Positions 46,701 to 56,637 of a stretch of DNA of 64,000 nt are shown in pieces. The number at the start of each line of letters is the position of its first letter. Within the stretch, counting starts at the first letter, position 1. The stretch comes from Isoetes taiwanensis. Its lineage: Eukaryota > Streptophyta > Lycopodiopsida > Isoetales > Isoetaceae. A model generated the notes under the pieces. That model was not told where the DNA came from. It did no database searches and saw only the letters and a list, made by a program, of their open reading frames with translations. The DNA lies in contig JAJEKV010000024.1 in NCBI GenBank assembly GCA_021234155.1, positions 16,267,030 through 16,331,029 of the forward strand, written 5' to 3'. The position numbers and the translations under genes were made by a program.

Positions 46701-47548
46701 TCCACTATGCCAGTCATACCTCGACGTCGGTTGAAGGCAGTTGTCCAAGTATTCTTGCAACCTTCTTGAAAATCAGCATCCTTTAAGAACTTCACGTTCA
46801 AGCAAAAACACGTCCTTCCAGGCCGCCGCTGCTGCAGGGGCTCGTCTGAAATGAATTGCGGATGGTGGTCTGAAACTGAGTGATCTCTGAGACGAAATCG
46901 AAAGAGACCTGGAAGTGCCGCAACTGTATCTGCATTCCAATAAGCTCTATCCAGCCGAGAGCTTGCGCGAACCCCACCATTGCACCAAGTGAAGGCACCT
47001 TCACCATCAATCTCCGAGAGGTTGCAGTCATGGAGTAGACGAAGCCACTGCTGGCATTCAAAACCAGACACCACTGTAGAGGTCGCCCCCAACCGATCAG
47101 ACTCCACTTCCACCATATTGAGATCCCCAACAAGAAGTCATGAAATGTGGCAGCCCAAGCTAAGTATCTTCCCTCGCAAAGAGGCCCACAGTGAAGTTCT
47201 CTGATGAGGTCTATTGTGGGCGTAAACATTAATTAGACCATATTTAACCCCTTGTTCCTGCCATACAATTAGGGCCCAACGACCAAAGCGATCAGCCTGA
47301 GTAAAGATGACTGGCAAGGAAGGAAGCCATGCTATCACGACCCCTGCACTGGCAGAGTCAGCTGCTGCGATAAGGACATTAAACCTGCGACCAATCATGT
47401 CTGCAAGCTTTGATACGTCTCCCTTACAACACTTATGCTCTTGAAGACATACAAACTGAGCATCCAATCTAGATAAGTAAAAAGAAATACGACTCCGCTT
47501 GAGGGGGGAGGAGGCTACCCCCTGAACATTCCATGAGACTAACCGCAT
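43794..47548 (-). pseudogene. LINE ORF2: endonuclease, reverse transcriptase, zinc-binding C-terminus
   Basis: It starts MRLVSWNVQGVASSPLKRSR, the usual opening of plant L1 endonuclease, with QEHKCC next. The frame continues through one TGA (near 47138) into GDLNMVEVESDRL and a late endonuclease motif SDHHPQF. The RT block in the same frame includes KCPGLDGLPIEFFHEYW, LKLDFAKAYDSVSWEF and GIRQGCPLAPLLF. A frameshift near 45570 moves the YADD box (NQYADDTFLFLV) into the frame 45099-45611, and a second break near 45000 leads into 43794-44969. That last frame carries the C-terminal cluster CPLCLSNIETLEHCLFHCPE. Original length was about 1250 codons. Confidence 0.92.
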
Positions 47549-47762
47549 TGATCTTGTGATGGGGCCAATTCAGATGAGACCACTGGTGTCTCAAGGGAAC
47601 TTGAGGATGTTTCCTGGGCACCTGGCATGGCAGTAACCTCCTCAACCAAATCAGCCCACTGAAGTGGGTCAAAGCGACCACCATGGGATGCAATGGGAGG
47701 GGCAGTGCTACCTGAAGCAGGAACTGAGGGCTGGGACGCAGAGGAATTAGATCCCTTAGCTG
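47539..47762 (-). pseudogene. LINE ORF1, C-terminal remnant
   Basis: The minus-strand frame entering from the truncation point reads GSNSSASQPSVPASGSTAPP and then FDPLQWADLVEEVTAMPGAQ, ending at TAG (47539-47541). The stop overlaps the ORF2 start: within CAATGCGGTTAG the ATG opens ORF2 while TAG closes ORF1. This Ser/Pro-rich tail is all that is left of ORF1. Confidence 0.75.
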
Positions 47763-47772
47763 ATTACTTTAT

Positions 47773-48211
47773 GGCCAGTGTGAGAGGGATTTTGCACGTC
47801 AAAACCCCTCTCATAACCTACAACAACTAGTTATGGTGCCCGGCGTTGCCGGGCTTTAGCAAATCTGGATAGTAGAAGGGAGCATGTAGTTTTGCACTTG
47901 TAGGCTTTAAGACATTGATGTTTTAGTGAATTGGCCTTTGTAGGCTTTAGAATAGTTGGTTTTAGATTTCTGTCTGTAATCTGAAGAGGTAGTATTTATG
48001 GAGTTTTAACGTTTGGGTGACCATATGATGAAGATTTATGTATAATAAAGGATGAACAACATTATAATGGCAATGAAGTTGTTAGTCTTTTTATGTAGGT
48101 AGCCATGTAGTTGTAGACATCTACAAAATTACTGTATGTCCTTGTGTTCATATTTTCAATTTCGTGCGTATTATCATTGCAATCATTTCTAGACTTCCAT
48201 TATTCTTGTGG
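47773..48211. other. Short non-coding stretch between LINE and gypsy element
   Basis: No gene. A GCCCGGC-GTT-GCCGGGC inverted repeat sits at 47838-47854 just after an ACTAGT, with GGGCTTTAGC following; a decayed relative occurs near 35957. Confidence 0.5.
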
Positions 48212-48216
48212 CACAT

Positions 48217-49715
48217 TGTTAGTCCTGTGCCTCCTGGTACAGGACTATTCATGCATACGACGGACCAGGTCAAGCTCAAGGATCCACAGACAGGCACGGG
48301 TCAGCCGTCCAAAGCCCAGCAGAAGACCAAGCAGCAGACCACGCAGTCAAAGCCTGCGTCCGTCAACAAGAGGCGCCGCTCAGACAAGTGACGGCCCGTC
48401 ACCGCCCGCGTCAGCATCAGCGTGATTCTAGGCACTTCAAGAGGCACCGCCAACATTCCTGCAAATCAGGCCTCCTTCCAGGAGTCGGCACCGAGATCAG
48501 TCAGAGTGTCTATATTGGGCCAAAGGCCATTGTACTCAGGGTGTTTTTTAGTGGCCCCGACGGGCCAGTTGGCCACACATTCACATATTTTATAAAATAG
48601 TCGGCCCCGCCAGAGTAGGATGCATTTTCACCATGACCAAAGGGTGGTGGCCAGTTCAAAGCACCAATTTATTAAATTCACTCCATGAGTGGCCAATTTG
48701 ATATTTGCCAAACCTTCAACCCTCTAAGGTGTGGCCATTCCAAAATATTATGCGCACTAGCGACTTGTTGTGATGGTCATTTAAACTATGAAATAATTTT
48801 ATATTTCTAGGGTTATGGCCAAACTCTATATTGGCCAACTATAGGGATATTTTGCCACTCATAGGGAGCTAAAAGATTTTTGAGTTTAGCAAAAAATTCT
48901 AAAGGCATTTCTTATAAAATATTATCTTTTCTTCGATTCAAATTTATTTTGATTCAATTTGCAATTTGCATCCCGAATTTGTTCTTCATCGTCCAGTCGA
49001 ATATGCTCTTCATCATCCCAACTCAAATCAAGGTTAATTTCCATTTGCTAAGTACTTGCAGTATGGTTTTCGGTGAGATCCATCCTACCAAACCCATTTG
49101 TGCTTTTGCCTACATTCAGCATGTTCAATACATTCAAATGATCTTAGAGAAGCGTAACATGTATGTTTGTGACAACTACATAGATCATCATAAAAACTAG
49201 ACATCATCTTATTGATGTGGCTATTATCTTCACATGTTAGAAGTATGGATGTGGTCCCTTCAAAATATTGGAAAAAAATTAGTTCCATGATTTTTCCATT
49301 TAAGTTACAACCTCTTGGTGTAACGATTTGAAAAAGGGCCAGGACAAACTACACGTAGCAAATTATCCAAGGTAAGTAGTGGCCAATATTTTACGCCCCG
49401 TCAGATATCTAGGGAGGTTAAAAAATACCCTGATTGTACTATATATATGAGTAGAGCTAGCACATGAGTTTTTAGATGAGTTTGGAGTCTTGTCTCTCTT
49501 CAGTCTTCTCTCGATTGCGAGAGCTCATGTATGTTCATCATTGATATCAAGGAAGCTTATCATTTTCCTCTCATTGTTCTCTTTTGTTCTGTTTTCTTCT
49601 TCTTGTTCTTTTCTTGCAAATCTCGCGTGACATAGTCCCCCGGATTCTCCTGTCAGATCCAAGGGTCCTCACAGAGGGCTGTCTTGCAGGAGTTCCCGAA
49701 CCCAGACCTCAAACA
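48217..49715 (+). repeat. 5' LTR, interrupted by a hAT-like element
   Basis: The LTR proper is 48217-48536 plus 49441-49715, about 595 bases. It matches the 3' LTR closely apart from small indels in the first 300 bases. The U3 region ends at a TATATATATGAG box just after the insertion. Transcription of the element should start about 30 bases beyond this box. Confidence 0.93.
48537..49432. mobile_element. Non-autonomous hAT-like DNA transposon, 896 bp
   Basis: Bounded by the 8-base duplication ATTGTACT (48529-48536 and 49433-49440); the 3' LTR carries a single copy at 59952-59959, which is the empty site. Ends are imperfect inverted repeats, CAGGGTGTTTTTTA and CAGGGTATTTTTTA (the latter on the complementary strand). 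An 8-base duplication with CAGGG termini is the hAT signature. Near both ends the motif TGGCCA or GGCCA recurs many times, as expected of subterminal transposase-binding sites. No transposase frame is present. Confidence 0.9.
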
Positions 49716-49735
49716 CTGTCGCCGCTGCCGGGTCT
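49716..49735 (+). other. Primer-binding site, Asp-tRNA-like
   Basis: The bases after the LTR read CTGTCGCCGCTGCCGGGTCT. Compared with the TGGCGCCGTTGCCGGGGA site complementary to plant tRNA-Asp, most positions agree with three or four changes. Confidence 0.6.
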
Positions 49736-49762
49736 GATTCGATTTTCCTTTCTTCTGTCGCC

Positions 49763-51549
49763 ATGTCTGTCCGAAACTTCACGCCTGAAGAACTTCTTTC
49801 CCAGACGGCGTCTCGCTTGGAGCGCCATCATCGAAGGGAAGCTGTTCGCGACATGTATGGCTCTGCTTATGACATTGAGGGAGGTCACATTCGCTCTAGG
49901 GCTCAGTCGGCGCCACCCACCCCTCGTGTCATGTCTCGTCCAAATTCTCCGCCTCCAGCGTGCAAACATTGCTCCCAGCCTCAGTCTCCTCATTACTATC
50001 CAGAGCCCTATCCGGCTCAACCTGCTCAATCTTACTTTCATACCCCAGAACATGCCTTCATCCATCAGTCTTCTGGCCATACGCCTTTGCCTTCACAACC
50101 CTCATCTCCTACGGGTGGACAGGGATATCCACATGTCTCTTTTGCTCCTCCCCAGGAATTTCCCTTCCCTACATTTCCCACCGCTCTTCCTGTTTACAAC
50201 TTTACCGACCTCAAAACCAATGATCAGGCACCTCCACTACCTCCACATCAGAACCCCCTTCATCAGGGTCCACCTCAATTTCCTCAGTCTCATGTTCCTG
50301 TCCAGCCCAGCACTTTTACCTCTACCTTTCAGACCCTTAAGCTGACTTATCCTACCTTTGGCAACACGAAAGGCAAACCATTAGACCAAAGTGCTCAGGC
50401 CCACATGGAAGAATTTGAGGCTCTGGCTGTCCTAAATGGTCATGCGCAACCTCAACTGAACTTCCACATCTTTTCCACCACCCTGCGTGGCTCCCCTCAT
50501 CAGTGGGTCATGTCCAACAAAAGCCATTGGAAACAAGATTGGTCAGAAATGAGAACTGCTTTTCTTTCTCACTATGGCACCACGGATGATGATCAACTTC
50601 ATCTCAAGCAACTCAATGACCTTCAACAAGAGCCCACGGAGTCCGCCCGGGATTTTGCAGATCGACTTCACATTCTGCTAAGCAAACTCAAGGAGTACCC
50701 CACACGAGCGGATCTTGGTGCGGTTTCTCCAAGGCCTTCCTCCAAATTATCCGACTCATGATCAATACCTGCCCCAAGACTTTGGAGCGGGCTATCGATC
50801 TTGTCAATCACTTTCGGTCAATGTTTCCTCCCATGGCGTGGCTCTTCAGAGCTCCCTTTCATTCCACCCGTCATGGTTCCTCGACCGCTGCTCAACCTCA
50901 ACACGCCAATCCATAGCCAGCCGATCGGATCTGGTGCCATATCTCGCAAATATCAAGGCCACTTGGCAAATGAGTGCAACTCCACCAATGGCCCGCCTCA
51001 TTGTAAAGATGCAACATGTGCAATCATGCCCGGAAGAGTGCACTCGCACTCATCCTACACCTTTCCGCAACAAGATGGTTTATCAAGTGCAAACAACACC
51101 TCAGCACCAATCGCAATATCAGCAACCACCACTGCAGGCGCACCCAACTCAACTCTATCAGCAACAGGAGCAACAACGGGAGCCAACACACGCCCCTCCT
51201 TTTGATCCTTCGAAAGCTTCGGTGTTATCACCGCCAAGAATGGGGTCATACCACCACGGCGTGTCCTCAACTTCCACAAGTTCAGTGCGGCTTCACGGCA
51301 CAAATCGGACCACATCGGTCCGCCTCACGGCTTACCAACTCTGGATTGCTAATGGCAAACAAGGCCCACGTTCTGTTCTTCGGAAGCCACCTCGCGCACC
51401 TCAGCAATCACGCTATCAACCAGCTCCGCCAATCAACCTCGGATGGATCAACAAGCACGGAAGAAATTTTTCGGGCTCTTAATCCTCCAAATCCGACCAT
51501 CAAATTGGGTTGGTTTGGTTTCACGCCACTGTACCCGTCCGCCCCTTAA
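49763..51549 (+). pseudogene. Gag of the gypsy element
   Basis: The frame starts MSVRNFTPEELLSQTASRLE, followed by a long Pro/Gln/His-rich region and a capsid core (LNFHIFSTTLRGSPHQWVMS, HYGTTDDDQLHLKQLNDLQQ, ESARDFADRLHILLSKLKEY). It shifts near 50720 and continues in the frame 51016-51549. That frame has a damaged zinc knuckle, CYHRQEWGHTTTAC, in which the second Cys has become Arg, followed by a second cluster-like remnant. Confidence 0.88.
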
Positions 51550-52544
51550 CCATTATTCCTAATGGCACGCAACCTGCCTTTGCAGTCGACACCATTCCTC
51601 ATGCAGAAGACAAAAAGGTCCATTTTGCACCTGACTTGGAGAAACTCATGCCAAATGTCATGCCTAAAGTTCGCCAAAGCATTCTGAACCTCATGCAAGC
51701 TGCGGAAGGCCGCACGTTGGCTAATGTTCATGCCACCACTAGAGCTCAACACAGACAAGAAGCTCCTTCCATGTCTCAACCTCCACGATCTCAGCCATAT
51801 CCAAATATCGCTGCTGAGGTAGACCTACTCAAAGAAGTTGCTGCTTCCTTACCACGCACTCCAGCACCTGTGGATCCCGCAGATCCTTTTTCTCATGTGC
51901 CTCTGGAACTCCAAGAGGAGCTGGCAAAAATCAAAATTCCTCTAAGTCTTGCAACGATTTTGAAACTCTGTCTTGCTCTCAAGGACCGCTACCACTCCCC
52001 GACCGCTTTAGTTGGGGCTGTTGCTACCTCTACACCCACGGTACATGCCACGGTGGGCAATCAGCAAGTCAACCATGTTCAAATTGACGGAGGTAGCGCA
52101 GTTAATCTCATCACGGATAAACTCCGCAAACAAATGGGCATCAAACAACTCTATCGTGCCCCATATGACATCAAATTGGCCAATGGCCATATCACGCGAC
52201 CTCAAGGCGTCACGCCTCTTCTTCACATCAACATTAGTGATCTCAGATTCCCCTTGGAATTTGGTGTTTGGAAGGCTGGAGAAGATCCAGGTGATTATGA
52301 AATGTTGGTCGGCAAACCTTTTCTCCGCCAGGCCAAGAGTATCCATTACTGGGCCACGGATCAGTTAGTCATCACAGATGGTCACCTTAATGCCACCATG
52401 GATTTGGAAACAGGCAAAATCATTTCCGTCGACAATGCTGAACCCTCTCTCTCCGACACCGATTCTGAGGACGCCCAGAATATCTATCAAGTTCAGGCTC
52501 CACCAAGAAGTGCGCCTCATCATCCTACCCTAATATATCTTTGA
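51510..52544 (+). pseudogene. Aspartic protease region of the gypsy element
   Basis: A 344-codon open frame. The catalytic motif VQIDGGSAVNLIT at about residues 191-203 is the DGGS form seen in Athila/Tat-type proteases. It is followed by LANGHITRPQGVTPLLHINI and the second conserved patch EMLVGKPFLRQ. The N-terminal part (HATTRAQHRQ, acidic and Pro-rich) is a gag-protease linker. The frame stops at TAG/TGA before reverse transcriptase. Confidence 0.88.
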
Positions 52545-52557
52545 TCCTTGGGGAGAA

Positions 52558-54240
52558 ATGACTCTTGATCAGGACCAGGCTGTGGCTGCTTTGCTTGACC
52601 CTTACCTGGCTCCTTGCAATCGCATCCAACGTGTTGATCACTTTTCAGATGCTGAACCTTCTGCCCCTCCTGTAGAGGTACACGCTGTTATGAAGCAACC
52701 TCTGCTTGATGAAACTCAGCAACCTCTCTTTTTCACCACGCAGAGTGCCACGCATCCTGTTATGCTTCAACCTCCTGCTCATATTGTACAGGACACAGAA
52801 GTTATCCCCCATATTCAGACTCCTGAAGTTGAGATTGTGGACATAGGCAACAATCAGCCTGTCCGCATTGCTGCCAATCTTCCGACACCCTATCGAAACA
52901 GGGCCGTCACGCTCTTCAAAAAATTCAAACACATTTTCGCCTAGAGCTACAGAGATCTTCGGGGAATCAACAAAGCCTTGGGGAACTCACCATTCCTACC
53001 AAATCGGATGCACGACCGGAAAGATATAGCAACGGCGATGCAGATGCTCAACCCCAATTACGCGGATCGCGTCAAAGGCGGAAATTGACAAACTCCTTGC
53101 TGCAGGTTTGATCTATGAGGTCAAACATTCTGAATGGGTGAGCCCCATCGTCATTGCACTCAAACACAACGGTAAGATCCGGCGTTTGCGTGGACTACCA
53201 AAACTCAATCGTGCCCCCGGGCGTGATCATTTTCCACTTCCCTTCACCCACCGTGTTCGAAGAGGTCATTTGGACATGAGATGTACTCCTTCATGGATGG
53301 TTTTTCTGGCTACAATCAGATCTCAATCAAAGAATCTGATCAACTCAAGACTACTTTCACCACCCCGTGGGGCACTTTTGCCTACAAGGTGGTTCCTTTT
53401 GGCTTATCAAACTCTCCATCCACGTTTCAACGCATCATGCTCTCAGTTTTTCATGATTTTATGAAGGAAAATCCCTTCTTGCAAATTTTTCAAGATGACT
53501 TCTCGCCTCTGATTCCATGGCTGACCATTTGGATAAATTGGAACTCGTCTTTCGAAAATGTGATGAGTCCCGCATTAGTCTCAATCCGGAGAAATGCACC
53601 TTTGTGTCACCTCGTGTGTTCTTAGGGACATGTTGTCGATGAAAGGTGTATCACCACGCATCCCGCCAAAATCAGGTTGTGTGCTCAAAGCTCAAGCACC
53701 ACCAATATCAAGGAAACACGCTCTTTCCCCGGGTAAGGTCAATTATTACTCCACCTTCATTCCCGGACTAGCAGCCATTGCGGATCCCATTCATAAACTC
53801 ACCAGTTGATGAATCCACCGGGCTTGGAATTCCCGTGCAGATGTTTGCTTTCCAACGGTTGAAGCTTTTGCTTACTCAGCCCGGTTCTTGTTCCTCCTCA
53901 ATGGGACAAGCCCTTTCATGTTCATGTCGATGTCTCCGGCGTTTGCTATTGAGCTGTTCTCTCTCAAGAATATGATGCGCACACTAACAAACCAAACCGA
54001 TCGCCCGGCCAGAAAACTCAAATTCACGAAGCGCAACTATTCCGCCACAGAGCGTGAAGCCTTGGGTCTCATTTTTCGTGGTAATAACGCCTCGTCACTA
54101 CCTTTTTTAGGCGGTCGGATCAAATTCTTTGTTGACCACCGTGGCCCTTCTTTATTTGATCAACAAATCCACGCCCACGGGCGCATTGCTCGTTGGGTCC
54201 TACTTCTCGCAAGAATTTGCACCTTTTGAAATTGTTCACA
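52558..54240 (+). pseudogene. Reverse transcriptase and RNase H of the gypsy element
   Basis: A linker (52558-52944) ends FKKFKHIFA, the usual start of gypsy RT. The RT pieces are in 53108-53625: GLIYEVKHSEWVSPIV-type residues, then MYSFMDGFSGYNQISIKESD, TTPWGTFAYKVVPFGLSNSP and LQIFQDDFS, where the usual MDD box appears as QDD. RNase H is in 53888-54229 (a FVDVS-like start, TKRNYSATEREALGLIF, and a KFFVDH segment). At least five frame changes separate the blocks, so no enzyme could be made. Confidence 0.88.
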
Positions 54241-54259
54241 AGGCCGGGCAAATCTCATG

Positions 54260-55697
54260 TTGTCCCGGATTATCTTTCACGCATCCACCGCGGATGATCC
54301 CTCTATCGGAGTCTCGGGCGCCTTTCCCGACGCTCAACTCTTTCTCGGGTCGGCAACACCACATTGGTTTCATGACTTTCAGCGAAGATCTCCTCACAAA
54401 GCTCTTCCACCGGAGGACGCCACGCTCTCTCCAATAAGCGACAATCCCGCCGACATCAATTTCTCTGCGAGGTCCGTGGACTACACCATGGTTGCAGGCC
54501 ATCTTTACAAAAAGGGTAAGGATACCATCCTTCGACGCCGTTTCTCCCTCATGAGGTCCCGGATATTGTTCGAGAAGCCCACGAAGGGCTCGGTGGTGGT
54601 CATTTTCATGGTGACACCACGGCACGCAAAATCCTTCTTGCTGGTTATTTTTGGCCCACGCTCTTCAAAGACGCCACGCCCACGCCCGCGTGTGATGCTT
54701 GCCGGTAGCGTGGGGCGGCCCCCCGCCCGTGGCGGCTCTTCCATTGACGCGTCGGCCGCCACGCCACTTCCCTTCAAAGAAATGGGGAATGGATTTTGTG
54801 GGACCCATCGATCCTCCCCGCACACACACGCGTCCGCTACGATTCCCATTCTCACCGACTCACGCTACCAAATGGGCGGAAGCTTGCGCACTTCCAGACA
54901 ACACAGCGGCAAGCACCGCCAAGGTTATCTATCAACAAATCATCACACGATTCGGCTGCCCCACGGAGCTGGTCAGTGATCGCGGAGTCCACTTTATCAA
55001 TCATACCATCAAGGAGCTGACGGATTATCTCCTGATACATCATCACAAGAGCACCCCTTACTATCCTCAAGGGAATGGTTTGGCAGAAAGCACCAACAAA
55101 ACTCTGGTCACAATTCTCAAGAAAATTTGTGACGCTTCTCGCACTGACTGGCAAACAAAGCTTCCTACTGTTCTTTGGGCTTACAACACTTGTTTCAAAT
55201 TAGCTACTGGTCACACTCCTTTCAAATTGGTTTATGGTCAAGAAGCTCTCATGCCTTTTGAGTACATTCTCCCAACTCTCCGTTTTCAACTGGCTACTGC
55301 TCATAATCCGCCTGCTGCACTTAAAGAAAGGGTTTATCAATTGGAACAGTTGGATGAACTTAGAAGGGATGCTTATATTCGTGTTCTTCATGGACAACGG
55401 TTGCAAAAATCTTTCCATGACAAAAGTTTGAGGACAAAAACATTCAAGGAAGGAGATTTGGTTCTTCTTTATGATTCTCGGTACAAAAATTTTCCGGGTA
55501 AGCTTAAGTTTAGATGGCTTGGCCCTTATCAAATTGTTCAAGTGGTTCAACCCAGCGTTTTCCAGCTGGCTGAGTTAGATGGCACTCCATTACCTACACT
55601 GGTTAATGGCTTTCGCCTCAAAACATTTCATACCACAGCAAGTGACAATCAACAACCAGATACAGTTCAAGACGCAAACACAACAGATAGTGACTAA
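54260..55697 (+). pseudogene. Integrase of the gypsy element
   Basis: The zinc-binding N-terminal part is broken between 54480 and 54720. From 54760 on, frames give KWGMDFVGPIDPP (first Asp block), then ATKWAEACALPDNTAASTAK, RFGCPTELVSDRGVHFINHT with the second Asp and YYPQGNGLAESTNKTLVTIL with the catalytic Glu. The C-terminal part, in frame to 55697, has VLLYDSRYKNFPGKLKFRWL and GPYQIVQVVQPSVFQLAELD, the usual C-terminal DNA-binding domain, without a chromodomain. Confidence 0.93.
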
Positions 55698-55834
55698 AAC
55701 GGCGGCATATTATATTATAGGTGGAATTTTTCACAAAATGTGGGCACAGCCCAGCTATTTCCGCTATGGGCATTGCCCTATATACAAAAACGGGCTCAGA
55801 GCCCTATCTACTAAGTCCTAAGAAGAAAACCCCT

Positions 55835-56101
55835 CTACTCCGGGTTAGGAGCAGAGGTGATGCGCAGGATGTGGTAGAGGTTATGCTCCGGGTCCCAGCG
55901 AAGATGCAGAACCACCTCCATCCCGTTGGTCTTCGGGTCGGGATGTTCAGCCATCCCGGCACACCAGCCATCCATTCTCAGGCCACGATTGTGGCAGCGC
56001 CAGAGGTCCAGACAATTCATCTTGCAGGTAATCCACTCCTGACAGTTCGTGGGCATAGTGCAGTTCTCGTTCAAACCAGCAGCAGCCATGCTATACGCCA
56101 T
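55835..56101 (-). CDS. Antisense ORF between integrase and 3' ORF, cysteine/tryptophan-rich
   Basis: From the ATG at 56101 the minus strand is open for 88 codons (MAYSMAAAGLNENCTMPTNC, then CKMNCLDLWRCHNRGLRM and GWCAGMAEHPDPK), ending HILRITSAPNPE. Six cysteines and four tryptophans in 88 residues are not what chance reading of plus-strand DNA usually gives. A CTATATAAG box lies 30 bases upstream on the same strand (56131-56139). Antisense ORFs in this position are known for some Tat-lineage elements. A longer plus-strand frame (55721-56479) overlaps it, so either or neither may be real. No family recognised. Confidence 0.4.
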   Translation of the reverse strand: MAYSMAAAGLNENCTMPTNCQEWITCKMNCLDLWRCHNRGLRMDGWCAGMAEHPDPKTNGMEVVLHLRWDPEHNLYHILRITSAPNPE

Positions 56102-56637
56102 CGAATGCCTTCGCTTCACTCCCGGTTCGTCTTATATAGCCAACCGAGGACCTCCTTGTCAACGTGGACCAATCAAAAAAATCGCCAACGTGTTTGCAAT
56201 GCAAGGCTGTTTCTAAAAATGAGAATCTTTTCTCCCGCCGCATATCTAGCCATGGTACCTTCTGACACATTCCTTTTAATGATATCCCACTTCGAGTTGC
56301 CAGCATTAAATGCCATTCCTTCTTTTCACGCCCGTCGAACATTAATATGTGTCCTTTGGCCACCTGTCACATCCCATCATTCTCTCACGCCAAATCTCCA
56401 CCGTTCATTACTTCTCCCTTTGTTGTTTGGGGACTTAGCCAAATTTTTGCCTCTCAATCGCCTCCTTGGCATCTTTTGACACCTGGCACCATCAACGGTT
56501 GCAGCTTCGCCCTTATCATGCCCCTTCGCCCACCTTTGCGCGCCCTAAACCTTTTCGACTCTCTGCGCCTTCGTCTTCTGTTCTCTGCTCTCCGCCTTCT
56601 CCAAAGCGGTTCCTTACGTTTCGGCGCTTTTAAGCCA

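Larger units (their letters stand above)
43643..47762 (-). mobile_element. L1-like LINE, 5' truncated in ORF1, with target-site duplication
   Basis: Bounded by the 10-base direct repeat ATTACTTTAT at 43633-43642 and 47763-47772. The poly(A) tail is seen as T-rich sequence at 43643-43657 on the plus strand. The element holds the end of ORF1 and all of ORF2 (endonuclease, reverse transcriptase, Cys/His domain). The intact duplication and the few frame breaks indicate a fairly recent insertion compared with the other LINEs here. Confidence 0.93.

Noticed and set aside
55721-56479. 252-codon plus-strand ORF
   Set aside because: Composition is irregular, with no domain and no continuation from integrase; the antisense frame looks more protein-like, so I did not list both as genes.
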